Part shown: positions 26,299 through 35,768 of the stretch, in pieces
Layout: the number at the start of each line of letters is the position of its first letter
Position numbering within the stretch: position 1 is the stretch's first letter
Source of the DNA: Sphingomonas ginsenosidivorax
GTDB taxonomy: Bacteria > Pseudomonadota > Alphaproteobacteria > Sphingomonadales > Sphingomonadaceae
Length of the DNA stretch: 64,000 nucleotides
Direction: 5' to 3'
NCBI RefSeq assembly: GCF_007995065.1
Contig: NZ_VOQR01000002.1
Span: forward strand, 112,608-176,607
The notes under the pieces: generated by a model
Told to the model about the DNA's origin: nothing
What the model saw: only the letters and a program-made list of their open reading frames with translations
Database searches by the model: none
Made by a program: the position numbers and the translations under genes

Positions 26299-27381
26299 TT
26301 AGATGTCGGCTTCGAGCCATTTCGCCACTGCGTCGTCGAGCGCCACGCGTGCCACATCCGACGAAACGCTTCCCAGTGCATCCGCGACGAATGAGGTCAT
26401 TAGCATCGCCTGCGCGGAGCGTGGCGAGATACCCCGGCTCATCAGGTAAAAGAGTGCGTCCTCATCCAGTGCGCCCACGGTCGCCCCATGGGCGGCAAGG
26501 ACATCGTCTGCGTAGATCACCATCTCGGGTTTGAGATTGATCGTTGCCGCACGATCTACGAGCATGCCGCGTAGATTCTGAACGGCGTTTGTCTGCGTTG
26601 CATAGCGAGAGATATGTACCCTCGACGCCAGACTGACGACCGCCCGATCGGAGGCGACCGCGCGCCAGGTCTGACGGCTCGAAGCGCCTCGCGCGAGATG
26701 GTTTACCGCAACTACAGCTTCCTGTCGCTGGTCGCCACGGGCAAGGAGGGCGCCGCCATATTCGACATGGGCGTCGGCCGCCAAAAGGTCGATCGTCGCG
26801 TCGACGCGTGTGGCTGCGCCGCCTAGCCCCAGAACGGTCGATTGCAATGACGCGTCAGACCCGATGTCGATCGCATCGCGTAGGGAGGTGAAGCCTGAAC
26901 TTTGCATTAGTCGCACCGTGCGGTGCAATTGGGAGCCAGAGGCGAGGCGAATGTGCGTCCAGCGATTGGCCCAACCATCGCCTATGTAGGTTTCAAGCAC
27001 CGCCGCACGAGTGCCTTCCTTCAGGCTGATACGAGCAGGCGCGTGACTGGCGCCCCCTGTCGTCAGATGAATGATCTCAATCAGGTCAGTCTGCTCGCCG
27101 GCTGATTCGATAGGGAGTGTCCACCCTCCTTCGACGCATAGCTTGCCAAGTGGATGGTTGCTGTTGGCCGCGAACGACGATCCGAGGCGGATTGGCCCGG
27201 GACGACTGCGCCCAGGCCAGTATTTGCCGTTAACGAAAACCAGTCGCGGGCCGTGGCCCACCCAGAACGGCGTGAGATCGGCATTTGGGCTCAAGACCGG
27301 CGCACGCATGAGTTCGGGCAGTGCAGAGAGGTCCGACCAGCGCCAATCTTCATCGCGAGACGATGGAAGTGCCAGCGTCAT
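26299..27381 (-). CDS. sufD: Fe-S cluster assembly protein SufD
   Basis: A 360-residue SufD, scaffold partner of SufB in the SufBCD complex. The core beta-helix domain and C-terminal helical domain are present, with the conserved AAHGATVGALDEDALFYLMSRG that includes the active-site His. SufB-SufC-SufD transfer persulfide sulfur and iron into nascent clusters. The start overlaps the sufC stop by 4 bases. The N-terminus (RDEDWRWSDLSALP) has the family's R-x-E-x-W-R/K-YT-like motif. No sufS, sufE or sufT follows; the operon ends here. Confidence 0.92.
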   Translation of the reverse strand: MTLALPSSRDEDWRWSDLSALPELMRAPVLSPNADLTPFWVGHGPRLVFVNGKYWPGRSRPGPIRLGSSFAANSNHPLGKLCVEGGWTLPIESAGEQTDLIEIIHLTTGGASHAPARISLKEGTRAAVLETYIGDGWANRWTHIRLASGSQLHRTVRLMQSSGFTSLRDAIDIGSDASLQSTVLGLGGAATRVDATIDLLAADAHVEYGGALLARGDQRQEAVVAVNHLARGASSRQTWRAVASDRAVVSLASRVHISRYATQTNAVQNLRGMLVDRAATINLKPEMVIYADDVLAAHGATVGALDEDALFYLMSRGISPRSAQAMLMTSFVADALGSVSSDVARVALDDAVAKWLEADI

Positions 27382-28130
27382 GCGACATTCTCCAGAAGCG
27401 GTGCATAGCCGTCGGCCTCGAGCGACAAAGCAAGCTCTGCCCCACCGGATCGGAGGATCCGTCCGTCAGCAAGGATGTGCACGAAATCCGGCCGCACGTA
27501 ATCGAGCAGTCGCTGATAATGGGTGATCAGGATCACCGCCTTGTCCTGCTTGCGCATGATGCGGTTGATGCCCTCGCCGACGGTTCTCAGCGCGTCGATG
27601 TCGAGGCCGGAGTCTGTTTCGTCGAGAATCGCAAGTGCGGGGTCGATGATACCCATCTGAACCATCTCGTTGCGCTTTTTCTCGCCGCCGGAGAAGCCGA
27701 CATTCACCGGTCGCTTGAGCATCTCCATGTCAAGGCCCAGTGCGGCAGCCTGCACGCGGGCAAGCTTTAGGAACGCCGCACCCGAAAGCTCCTTCTCGCC
27801 TCGACTGATGCGCTGAGCATTGAGGGCGGTACGTAGGAACTGAAGATTGGAAACCCCCGGGATTTCGACTGGGTACTGAAAGCCTTGAAAAAGGCCGGCA
27901 TTAGCACGTTCGTGAGGAAGCAGCTCGAGCAGATCCTTACCCAGGAAGGTCGCCGAACCCTGCGTCACATCATAGCCTGGCTTCCCGCCCAGCACGTTGG
28001 CAAGGGTCGACTTGCCTGCGCCGTTTGGTCCCATAATCGCGTGGATCTCACCGGGTCGGACGTCGAGCCATACTCCTTGGAGGATAGACTTGCCGTCCAC
28101 CTCGGCCTGCAGACCTTCGACTTTCAACAT
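27378..28130 (-). CDS. sufC: Fe-S cluster assembly ATPase SufC
   Basis: A 250-residue ABC-type ATPase with Walker A GPNGAGKSTLANVLGG, signature FSGGEKKRNEM, Walker B LAILDETDSGLD and the switch His in ILITHYQRLL. It powers the SufBCD scaffold. It lies 58 bases after sufB and overlaps sufD by 4 bases, so the three genes form one operon. Confidence 0.96.
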   Translation of the reverse strand: MLKVEGLQAEVDGKSILQGVWLDVRPGEIHAIMGPNGAGKSTLANVLGGKPGYDVTQGSATFLGKDLLELLPHERANAGLFQGFQYPVEIPGVSNLQFLRTALNAQRISRGEKELSGAAFLKLARVQAAALGLDMEMLKRPVNVGFSGGEKKRNEMVQMGIIDPALAILDETDSGLDIDALRTVGEGINRIMRKQDKAVILITHYQRLLDYVRPDFVHILADGRILRSGGAELALSLEADGYAPLLENVA

Positions 28131-28188
28131 GAGGACGTTATCCTAACGGCGCCGGCTTCGCGGCGCGAACAAGGGGTGATAAGAAGCC

Positions 28189-29661
28189 TCAGCCCACCGA
28201 GCCTTCGAGACTGATGCTAAGCAGTTTTTGTGCTTCGACCGCGAACTCCATCGGAAGTTGCTGCAGCACCTCCTTCGCGAAGCCATTTACGATGAGCGCG
28301 ACTGCGTTCTCCTGGTTCAGGCCACGCGACATCGCATAGTAGAGTTGCTCGTCCGATATCTTTGACGTCGTCGCCTCATGCTCGATCTGTGCCGAGGAAT
28401 TTCGTACCTCGATGTAGGGGACGGTGTGCGCCCCGCAGCCATCGCCCAGCAACAGAGAATCGCATTGCGTGAAGTTACGGACGCCGGACGCGGCCGCGCC
28501 AACTCGCACAAGCCCGCGATAGGTGTTGTCGCTCGTTCCGGACGAAATACTCTTGGAGACGATCGTCGAGCGTGACCCCTTGCCAAGATGAATCATCTTG
28601 CTGCCCGTATCGGCCTGCTGCCTGTTGCCAGTGACCGTGACGGAGTAGAATTCGCCAACGCTGTTTTCCCCCGCCAACACGCAGCTGGGGTACTTCCACG
28701 TGATCGCTGAGCCGGTCTCGACCTGGGTCCAACTCACCTTGCTGCTCTTACCCTGACACAGAGCGCGTTTGGTTACGAAATTATAGATGCCGCCTTTGCC
28801 TGCCGCGTCACCAGGGTACCAATTCTGAACCGTGGAATACTTGATTTCGGCATTGTCGAGCGCGACAAGCTCAACGACTGCGGCGTGGAGTTGATTTTCA
28901 TCCCGTTGAGGGGCCGTGCAGCCTTCAAGATATGAAACGTACGCACCCTTCTCCGCGATGATCAAAGTGCGCTCGAATTGTCCTGTATTAGCTGCATTGA
29001 TCCGGAAATAGGTGCTCAATTCCATTGGGCACCGTACGCCTTTCGGTACGAAGACGAAGGTACCGTCAGAAAAGACCGCCGCGTTGAGCGCGGCGAAATA
29101 GTTGTCGTGTGACGGCACGACCCTACCAAGCCACGCCCGCACTAGGTCGGGATGTTCACGGACCGCCTCGGAAATCGGACAGAAAATTACGCCGACACGT
29201 TCCAGCTCAGCGCGAAAGGTTGTCGCAACAGAGACGCTGTCGAACACAGCATCAACTGCAATTTTGCGGGCACCTTCAACACCGGCAAGCACTTTCTGCT
29301 CTTCTATCGGGATGCCGAGCTTCTCGTAAACAGCCAGGATCTCCGGATCGACCTGATCGAGGCTGTCGAGCTTCGGTTTTGGCCGCGGCTCGGCGTAGTA
29401 GTACGCATTCTGATAATCGATCGGAGGTATCTGAAGCATCGCCCAGTCCGGCGAAGCCATCTCGAGCCATCGGCGATAGGCCTTGAGCCGCCATTCGAGA
29501 AGCCATTCCGGCTCCCCCTTTTTCGCGGATATGAAGCGCACTGTATCTTCGCTCAGGCCCTTAGGAGCGAAGTCCTGCTCGATATCAGACGAAAAGCCCC
29601 ATTTGTAGTCGGAGGCATCCTCAACCGCTTGCAGGGCAGCGCTGTTGCGCGTTTCAGTCAT
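28189..29661 (-). CDS. sufB: Fe-S cluster assembly protein SufB
   Basis: A 490-residue SufB scaffold. The conserved C-terminal region ([20 protein letters not shown] and [20 protein letters not shown]) contains the Cys that receives sulfur and the residues that contact SufC. The start at 29661 gives the expected family length; upstream residues to 29739 are not family-like, but the ribosome site is weak (TTGGA). This first gene of the suf operon is not preceded by an IscR/SufR-type regulator or followed by sufS, so it is a reduced BCD set. A Fur-like site lies 360 bases upstream. Confidence 0.93.
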   Translation of the reverse strand: MTETRNSAALQAVEDASDYKWGFSSDIEQDFAPKGLSEDTVRFISAKKGEPEWLLEWRLKAYRRWLEMASPDWAMLQIPPIDYQNAYYYAEPRPKPKLDSLDQVDPEILAVYEKLGIPIEEQKVLAGVEGARKIAVDAVFDSVSVATTFRAELERVGVIFCPISEAVREHPDLVRAWLGRVVPSHDNYFAALNAAVFSDGTFVFVPKGVRCPMELSTYFRINAANTGQFERTLIIAEKGAYVSYLEGCTAPQRDENQLHAAVVELVALDNAEIKYSTVQNWYPGDAAGKGGIYNFVTKRALCQGKSSKVSWTQVETGSAITWKYPSCVLAGENSVGEFYSVTVTGNRQQADTGSKMIHLGKGSRSTIVSKSISSGTSDNTYRGLVRVGAAASGVRNFTQCDSLLLGDGCGAHTVPYIEVRNSSAQIEHEATTSKISDEQLYYAMSRGLNQENAVALIVNGFAKEVLQQLPMEFAVEAQKLLSISLEGSVG

Positions 29662-30019
29662 GTCGAATGTCCAATGGGTCGGGAGGGGCTGGATCGTTGC
29701 GCCTCGATCTGTGCTTCGAAGATGCATGCAATCATGCACGGACGCCCTGTCCGCGGGCCGCTACTTGGCGATCGTCGGTTCGGCTGCGCGCACCCGAGTT
29801 GTCGGACAGAAAGTTCTTTGCTTTTCAGCTCAAGCAAAGTCGGGTGACCGCACCGGTACCGTAAAGATATCCACGCGTTCCTAAGCCAAGCCGATTGGCA
29901 TGCTTCTGCCTGCCGCGTGGCTTTCTGAACCGCAGCAACGGCCCTCGCGGTGCTTCAACGTTCCATTGCTATTTCATGTTAGTTCCTGATGGTAGAATCC
30001 AGCTCTGCGCCTTTTTTAT

Positions 30020-30034
30020 TGATAATGATTCGCG
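30020..30034 (+). promoter_or_regulatory. Fur-like box in the sufB-nrdJ spacer
   Basis: TGATAATGATTCGCG follows a T-rich stretch and resembles the Fur-like core at 21026-21040 (12 of 15 bases) and half of the classical box GATAATGAT. It is 360 bases from sufB and directly adjoins the orphan plus-strand frame, so its target is uncertain. Confidence 0.45.
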
Positions 30035-30288
30035 AGAAGAGTCCGTAGCGGCATTGCGCCAGACTATAACGGGATCCCGCCGAAGCTCCTCCGGTTACTA
30101 GGTTGGGCGGACATCGCGCACAGCCAGGATACTGAACATCGCACGGACGATAGCGACCAACCGGCTTGGGCTGTCTCGACCGACAACGTCTACATGGGCT
30201 CCATGCGATCCTTCGCGAGCTACGTGAGCGCGCTGATCACTCATGCCCGTACGAGCGAGGCCGTCGAAATTAATGCTGAGTCGACGTA
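30028..30288 (+). pseudogene. start-less protein-like frame, possible gene remnant
   Basis: An 86-codon open stretch directly after a TGA inside the Fur-like site. Composition and codon use are protein-like, with a run of charged and aromatic residues (LLRLLGWADIAHSQDTEHRT). There is no ATG, GTG or TTG near the beginning, so it cannot be a complete gene as it stands. I do not recognise a family. Confidence 0.25.
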
Positions 30289-30515
30289 AGGAGCTGCACT
30301 CACGGAGTTCGCGTAGTTTGGCATCCGATGAGCCACGGCCCGTCGTTCGCTTCCGTGATGCGTCCTTTGCAAAGACCAAAGGACGGGAGTCACGCTGCAG
30401 ACATCCGTACGACCCGTCATGTGAAGTATCAGCCTGCGGCTTTGGCAGGCTGCACACCCCCAACCTTCTGAGGATCGGCGTGCTTACGCCGCTTCAGAGG
30501 GACACGGGATCGCGA

Positions 30516-32864
30516 TTACCCACATTTGCTGTAACCACACTGGTAGCAGGTGAGGCAGCCCTCGATCTTGTGCGCGGTGTTGCGCTTGCAGTTCGGGCAG
30601 GTTTCGCCGGTCTCGGGAGTGTCCTCGGCGAACAGTTCCTGCTGCGGCGCCGAATGCTGGCGCAGGATGCGGCCGATCAGCGCGATCAGGCTTGGCGCGT
30701 AGGTGCCTTTCTTTTCATGCTCAAGCCGGACCAGCGCACCGCCCTTGGGCGAATGGACCCGCTCCAGTTCCTCGAACAGGAAGGTCGCGTCACCGCGCCG
30801 GCAGGCAGCCGAGAGCGTGCGGGTCAGCGCCGCCATCGTCTCGAAATTCTCCACCGACGAGGTCGAGATGAAGATCTCGAACGGCACGCGGCGGCCGTCG
30901 GCATGCGTATAGTCGTTGATGGTGAGATAGTAATTCTCGCCATCGATCGGCCATTTGATCTTCACCGTCTTGCCCGGCAGCACCTGCGGGCGGGTGAGGA
31001 TGTCGTCGTTGTTGACCGCCGGGGCAGCCTCGGCGGCGACGGCGGGCTTGGCGTCTTCCTTGATCGACAGCACCGAGCCTCGCACCCCGCTCGGACGGTA
31101 GGTGGTGCAGCCCTTCATGCCCTCGTGATAGGCGGTGAGATACACCTCGCGGAACGCCTCGTAGCTCATCTCGGCCGGGCAGTTGATCGTCTTGGAAATG
31201 GCGGCGTCCACCCAGCGCTGCGCGGCGGCGGCGACGGCGATGTGATCGTCCACCGACAGCTCGAGCGCACCGACCATGTAATCGGGCAGCGGCGCCGACG
31301 CGTCATAGCCGGGCAGGCGGGTGTAGAGATACCAGCCGTAGTCCTGGACCTCGAACTGCTCGGTCTTCTGCTCGACCGCGGTCTGCTCGATGACGACGGT
31401 GCGGTTGTAGTGCCAGCTGAAGGTCGGCTCCACGCCCGAGCTGACGTTGCCGTAGAAGATCGAGGTGGTGCCGGTCGGCGCCAGCGTCAGCAGCACGCCG
31501 TTGCGGATGCCGTGCTCGGCAATGGCAGCGCGCAGCTCGGCAGGCAGCTTCTGAAGGAAGGGCGCCTTGGCGAACTGCTCGGCATCATAGGCCGGGAAGG
31601 CGCCACGCTCCTGCGCCAGCTCCACCGAGGTGCGATAGGCCTGGATCGCGATCGCCTCGCCGACCTGCTCGACCAGCGGTACCGAGGCCCGGCCATAGCG
31701 GACCATCATCTGCTGGAGCAGATTGCCGAGCCCGGTATAGCCGAGGCCCACGCGGCGCTTGTTGAGCGCCTCGGCCTTCTGCTCCGCGGTGGGGAAGGGC
31801 GAGGTGTCGAGGACGTTGTCGAGGAAGCGGACGCCGGTGGCGACCGCGGCGCGCAGCCGCTCCCAATCGACCCGGGCACGGTCGGTGAACGGATCAAGCA
31901 CCATGTTGGCGAGGTTGACGTGGCCGAGGTCGCAATCGCCGTTCGGCGGCAACGGCTGCTCGCCGCACGGGTTGGTCGCGGCGATCGTCTCGCAATAGTT
32001 GAGGTTGTTGAGCTTGTTGACGCGATCAATGAAGATCACGCCGGGCTCCGCGAACTCATAGGTGGTGCGCGTGATCAGGTCGAACAGCTCGGCGGCGGGC
32101 AGGCGCCGATAGATATACCAGGGACGGCCGTCCTTTTCGGTGACGCCGACATGCTGGCCATCGGCGCGCGGCACGTGGAAGCCGAGGTCCCAGTCCTCGC
32201 CCTTCTCCAGCGCAGCCATGAAATCGTCGGTGACGGTGACCGAGACGTTGAAGTTCTTGAGGAAGTCCTTGCGGGTCTTGGCGGTGATGAAGGCGAGCAC
32301 GTCCGGGTGCCAGACCGGGAGCACGCCCATCATCGCGCCGCGGCGCGAGCCGCTGGAGCGGATGGTGACGCACATGCCGTCCCACATCACCATGAACGGG
32401 ATCACGCCCGACGAGATCGAGCCTGTCCGCCCGACGATCGCCCCATCAGGACGGATGGTACCGAAATCCATGCCAATGCCGCCGCCTTGCTGCTGAGTGA
32501 AGGCCGCAACGCTGAGGGCCGGCATGATGCCGACACCTGACAGCCCCGGTTCCGTATCCATGGAGTCCTGGATAGTCGGACTGACGAAGCAGTTAATCCA
32601 GGTGACGCGCTTGTTGGTCCCCGCGCCCGCAAAGATCCGCCCGCCCGGAACCCAGTCGCGTGCTTCAAGCGCAGCAAGCCCTTTGGAGGCGTGATCCGCG
32701 TCCTGGGCGTAAACTCCGTCGACTACGCGTTTGAAGGTCGCCGACGGGCTCGCTTCGTCGGCATGACGGTACTTCTCGCGCCATATGTGTACCGTCACCG
32801 GCTGGTCCAGCGGCCCACCGACGTTCCCACTCTCTTCAATCTTAGCGTCGACGATTGTCGTCAT
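30516..32864 (-). CDS. nrdJ: adenosylcobalamin-dependent (class II) ribonucleotide reductase
   Basis: A 782-residue class II RNR that makes deoxyribonucleotides without oxygen or a di-iron centre, using adenosylcobalamin. Catalytic segments: first redox Cys in VTWINCFVSP, the N-x-C-x-E loop in AATNPCGEQPLPPNGDCDLG, and the second Cys of the pair in YHEGMKGCTTYR. The C-terminal zinc-ribbon-like tail CPNCKRNTAHKIEGCLTCYQ-CG that re-reduces the active site is complete. ATG 32864 was chosen; upstream codons to 32918 are not conserved. No cobalamin riboswitch was recognised upstream. An O2- and iron-independent RNR fits the iron/oxygen theme of the neighbourhood. Confidence 0.95.
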   Translation of the reverse strand: MTTIVDAKIEESGNVGGPLDQPVTVHIWREKYRHADEASPSATFKRVVDGVYAQDADHASKGLAALEARDWVPGGRIFAGAGTNKRVTWINCFVSPTIQDSMDTEPGLSGVGIMPALSVAAFTQQQGGGIGMDFGTIRPDGAIVGRTGSISSGVIPFMVMWDGMCVTIRSSGSRRGAMMGVLPVWHPDVLAFITAKTRKDFLKNFNVSVTVTDDFMAALEKGEDWDLGFHVPRADGQHVGVTEKDGRPWYIYRRLPAAELFDLITRTTYEFAEPGVIFIDRVNKLNNLNYCETIAATNPCGEQPLPPNGDCDLGHVNLANMVLDPFTDRARVDWERLRAAVATGVRFLDNVLDTSPFPTAEQKAEALNKRRVGLGYTGLGNLLQQMMVRYGRASVPLVEQVGEAIAIQAYRTSVELAQERGAFPAYDAEQFAKAPFLQKLPAELRAAIAEHGIRNGVLLTLAPTGTTSIFYGNVSSGVEPTFSWHYNRTVVIEQTAVEQKTEQFEVQDYGWYLYTRLPGYDASAPLPDYMVGALELSVDDHIAVAAAAQRWVDAAISKTINCPAEMSYEAFREVYLTAYHEGMKGCTTYRPSGVRGSVLSIKEDAKPAVAAEAAPAVNNDDILTRPQVLPGKTVKIKWPIDGENYYLTINDYTHADGRRVPFEIFISTSSVENFETMAALTRTLSAACRRGDATFLFEELERVHSPKGGALVRLEHEKKGTYAPSLIALIGRILRQHSAPQQELFAEDTPETGETCPNCKRNTAHKIEGCLTCYQCGYSKCG

Positions 32865-33093
32865 GTTTGATCGTCCGTGTTGGTATCTCGTTTTACCGTC
32901 CAGGTTCGAACGGATCATGCGAAAGGCGCTAGGCCACCGATGAGAAGGGCTCAGCTCCCTTCGGCTGTCGCGACAGCGTCGCGATCAACATCGACGTCGC
33001 TTTAAGCGTCAGCGTGTCATCCGCAAACGGGGTTGCATGATCGCTAAACGTCACGCGATGATGCCCATTCGCCATTTACCGATCCCATCGGAC

Positions 33094-33867
33094 TCAGACC
33101 GGATCGAAATAGGTGCCCGGCGTCTTGCCGAACGTAGAGCGAAATGAAGCAATGAAGCTCGAGGGATTCTCGTAGCCTACAGCAAAGCTGACCGAGGCTA
33201 CACCTTCACCTTGAGCAAGGAGCTCCAAGGCAATCACGTGCCGAAGACGCTGTCGCCAGGCGCCGAAACTCATTTGCGTTTCTGCTAAGAACAAACGCTC
33301 GATCGTCCGTGTGCTTGCTCCCGCAATCGGAGCGAGGCGAGACAGAGGCGTGCGGTCTGCTGGACTATGTCGAGCAAGATCTGCGACCCGGACGGCCCTA
33401 GGATCCCTTGGTTCGGGAAGATCAACGGGCGCCTGCTGCATTTCACCAAGTTGGTCGATCAGAACACGCATCAGCCGAGCGCTGGAAGAGTCCGGCTTGA
33501 AGTCCCATGGCATTTTGATCGCTGTAGCGACGAGTTCGCGCAACAGCGGATTGACCGTGACAACCTTACAACCCCGCCATTCCGGCAGACCCGTTGTTGT
33601 CGGATCAAGATAGAGGATGCTCAAGTCGACAGGGCGTCGTACCTCTAGTCCGTGGGCCGTCCCGGCTTCGATCCACAAAGCACGTCCAGGCGAGAGAATC
33701 CAGCGGCCGGCACGCGTAGTCACATGCACCATGCCGCGCGACGCGTAGATCAATTGAGTGCGATCATCATGCGTGTGCTCCGCCAGGACGCCTGGATCCT
33801 GAGCGAGCGCCAAGCCACAGAGGGGCGCAATCATCGGAGATCGTCCTATGTGGCGAATTCGCGACAT
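33094..33867 (-). CDS. AraC-family regulator with N-terminal cupin (paralogue)
   Basis: A 257-residue regulator with the same layout as 23039-23809: a cupin half (EHTHDDRTQLIYASRGMVHV, GRWILSPGRALWI) and two C-terminal helix-turn-helix motifs ending in FAVGYENPSSFIASFRSTFG and TPGTYF. It faces the aldo/keto reductase at 34172 divergently across 304 bases, so that operon is the probable target. The start at 33867 is the first ATG; an internal ATG 11 codons later is possible. Confidence 0.9.
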   Translation of the reverse strand: MSRIRHIGRSPMIAPLCGLALAQDPGVLAEHTHDDRTQLIYASRGMVHVTTRAGRWILSPGRALWIEAGTAHGLEVRRPVDLSILYLDPTTTGLPEWRGCKVVTVNPLLRELVATAIKMPWDFKPDSSSARLMRVLIDQLGEMQQAPVDLPEPRDPRAVRVADLARHSPADRTPLSRLAPIAGASTRTIERLFLAETQMSFGAWRQRLRHVIALELLAQGEGVASVSFAVGYENPSSFIASFRSTFGKTPGTYFDPV

Positions 33868-34171
33868 CAGATGACCATATACCGCTAACCCTCCACGCTT
33901 GTCTTGCTTAAAACGCTAGCATGTCGACACCGCAATCACCCGAGCCGCAGAAGCGATGGCAGCCTCTCTCAAGATCAGCGCGTCTCCGGCGTGAGGTGGT
34001 TCGCCGTGACTGCCGCACTGCGCCCAACCAAGAAGTCTTCGTCGATACCGTTCGCCAGGGAGCGGATCATCTCAACGTCGGTGCATCTGGCATCTGGGGC
34101 GGCAGACCAGAAGAAAATCACCGGATTGGCACAGTCGGTCCCTCTTCACTCGATCTCAATGTGTTTTTTAC
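33868..34171. other. 304-base divergent promoter region between AraC gene and aldo/keto reductase operon
   Basis: No gene is recognised; short plus-strand frames here are not family-like. The reductase start (34172) has no good ribosome site in view (only a T-rich stretch precedes it). Confidence 0.5.
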
Positions 34172-34990
34172 ATGATTGAACGGAAAATTCCCTCGTCAGG
34201 CGAAATGCTGCCTGTGATTGGATGCGGCACGTATCGTGGCTTCGACGTGTCCTCTGGAAGTAAGGCGTTCGAGAATGTTCGTCATACGGTTGATGCGCTT
34301 TTGGCCGGGCTGGGTGAGCTAATTGACACTTCGCCGATGTACGGGCGTGCGGAGTTCGTGGTTGGCGAAGTGCTTAAGACCATTCCGGAGCGCGACCGCG
34401 CGTTCCTCGCGACGAAGGTCTGGATCAAGGGCCGGGCTGCAGGGATCGCGCAGATGGAGCGATCGCTGGCATTGCTTGGGACCGACAGCATCGATCTGAT
34501 GCAGGTGCATAATCTTCTCGATATGGACACGCATCTGGACACGCTGAAGGGGTGGAAGGCCGAGGGCCTGATCCGATATGCGGGGATCACGCATTATCGT
34601 CAGGACGGACATACGTACGTCGCCGAGGCGATGCGTCGTCACGAACCGGATTTCATTCAGATCAACTACTCGCTTGAACAGCCGGAGGCGGAGGATGGAT
34701 TGCTCGACCTCGCCGCAGCTCGCGGTACGGCGGTCATCGTAAACAGGCCTTTTGGAGGCGGCTCGCTGCTGCACATGCTATCGAGGGAGCCGTTGCCGGC
34801 CTTCGCGGCCGAGATCGGCTGCACAACATGGTCCCAGATCCTCCTGAAATTCGTTCTCGGGCATGAAGCGGTCACCTGTGCCATCCCTGGCACCGGCAAT
34901 CCGTCGCACATGGCGGAGAACATCGCTGCTGCCGATGGCGACCTCGTGGAAGCGCGTGCCGCGATCCTTCGATGGTGGCGAACGCGATGA
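34172..34990 (+). CDS. aldo/keto reductase
   Basis: A 272-residue NADPH-dependent aldo/keto reductase, shorter than the one at 21870. The catalytic residues are D52, Y57 (LIDTSPMYGRAE), K82 (FLATKVWIKG) and H113 (LMQVHNLLD). The NADP-binding C-terminus reads TCAIPGTGNPSHMAENIAAA. It is the first gene of a run with an SDR (overlapping or 20 bases apart) and a secreted amidohydrolase. The family suggests reduction of a carbonyl compound; substrate unknown. Confidence 0.87.
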   Translation: MIERKIPSSGEMLPVIGCGTYRGFDVSSGSKAFENVRHTVDALLAGLGELIDTSPMYGRAEFVVGEVLKTIPERDRAFLATKVWIKGRAAGIAQMERSLALLGTDSIDLMQVHNLLDMDTHLDTLKGWKAEGLIRYAGITHYRQDGHTYVAEAMRRHEPDFIQINYSLEQPEAEDGLLDLAAARGTAVIVNRPFGGGSLLHMLSREPLPAFAAEIGCTTWSQILLKFVLGHEAVTCAIPGTGNPSHMAENIAAADGDLVEARAAILRWWRTR

Positions 34991-35010
34991 GTTTGATCGA
35001 AGGTACACGA

Positions 35011-35742
35011 ATGGACGGCTTGAAGGGCAGGGTCGCACTAGTGACGGGCGGGTCACGCGGCATCGGGCGGCAGATCGCTGTCAGCCTGGCGCGCGCGGGG
35101 GCGAGCGTTGCGGTCGGCTATTACAGCGCCTCCGATGAAGCCGAAGCGGTTGTGAAGGCAATTGCGACACAAGGTGGCCGAGCGATATCCTTTGGTGCGG
35201 ACATTTCCGCGCCGGAAGCGGCGGCGGGCCTGGTACGGGACGTCGAGATGCGCCTTGGACCTATCGGTGTGCTCGTCAACAACGCGGGCATAAATCCCGG
35301 CGGAACTCTCGATGACATCACGATCAACGATTGGGCGCAGACGCTCGCAGTGAACCTGAGCTCTGCCTTCTACGTGACCCAGGCGGCGCTGCCCGGGCTG
35401 CGCAAGCGTGGCTGGGGGCGGATCATTATGCTGTCGTCGATCGCTGCGCAGACGGGTGGCGTCATCGGACCTCACTACGCTGCCAGCAAGGCGGGTCTGA
35501 TCGGATTGATGCACAGCTACGCCAGTCTACTGGCAAAGGAGGGCATTACCGCCAACGCTATCGCTCCCGCGCTGGTCGAGACCGACATGATCAAGCATAA
35601 CGACGCGATCACACCTGATAAGATTCCGCTCGGTCGCTTCGGTCAGCCCGATGAGATCGCGTCGATCGCCGTAATGCTAGCGACCAACGGGTACGTCACC
35701 GGTCAGACGATTAACGCGAATGGCGGCTGGCACATGAGCTGA
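35011..35742 (+). CDS. short-chain dehydrogenase/reductase (3-oxoacyl-ACP reductase-like)
   Basis: A 243-residue classical SDR: N-terminal TGGSRGIG for NAD(P) binding, NNAGINPGG, the catalytic Ser in MLSSIAAQTG, YAASK and the C-terminal VTGQTINANGGWHMS. The ATG at 35011 follows GAAGG and fits the family start; an ATG at 34987 overlapping the previous stop (ATGA) would add 8 residues and couple translation, so either is possible. It is co-directional with the aldo/keto reductase and the amidohydrolase, hinting at a reduction step on the same substrate. Confidence 0.88.
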   Translation: MDGLKGRVALVTGGSRGIGRQIAVSLARAGASVAVGYYSASDEAEAVVKAIATQGGRAISFGADISAPEAAAGLVRDVEMRLGPIGVLVNNAGINPGGTLDDITINDWAQTLAVNLSSAFYVTQAALPGLRKRGWGRIIMLSSIAAQTGGVIGPHYAASKAGLIGLMHSYASLLAKEGITANAIAPALVETDMIKHNDAITPDKIPLGRFGQPDEIASIAVMLATNGYVTGQTINANGGWHMS

Positions 35743-35768
35743 GGCTCGAGACCTTGAAGGACGATGGC

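Larger units (their letters stand above)
29662..30515. other. 854-base region between sufB and nrdJ with a Fur-like site and an orphan frame
   Basis: No intact gene is seen. A Fur-like site is at 30020-30034. Immediately after it, plus-strand frame 1 is open from 30028 to a TAA at 30286-30288 and reads like protein (DYNGIPPKLLRLLGWADIAH, then STDNVYMGSMRSFASYVSAL), but no start codon or ribosome site precedes it. A start-less remnant of an iron-regulated gene is one reading. Shorter frames elsewhere in the region look like noise. Confidence 0.45.

Noticed and set aside
30243..32540. Long plus-strand open frame of 765 codons
   Set aside because: It is antisense to nrdJ, rich in Arg/Asp/Gly with no family motifs, and is a typical GC-rich shadow of the real gene.
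32865..33093. Cobalamin riboswitch before the B12-dependent reductase
   Set aside because: No conserved B12-box or suitable stems were recognised in this short region.
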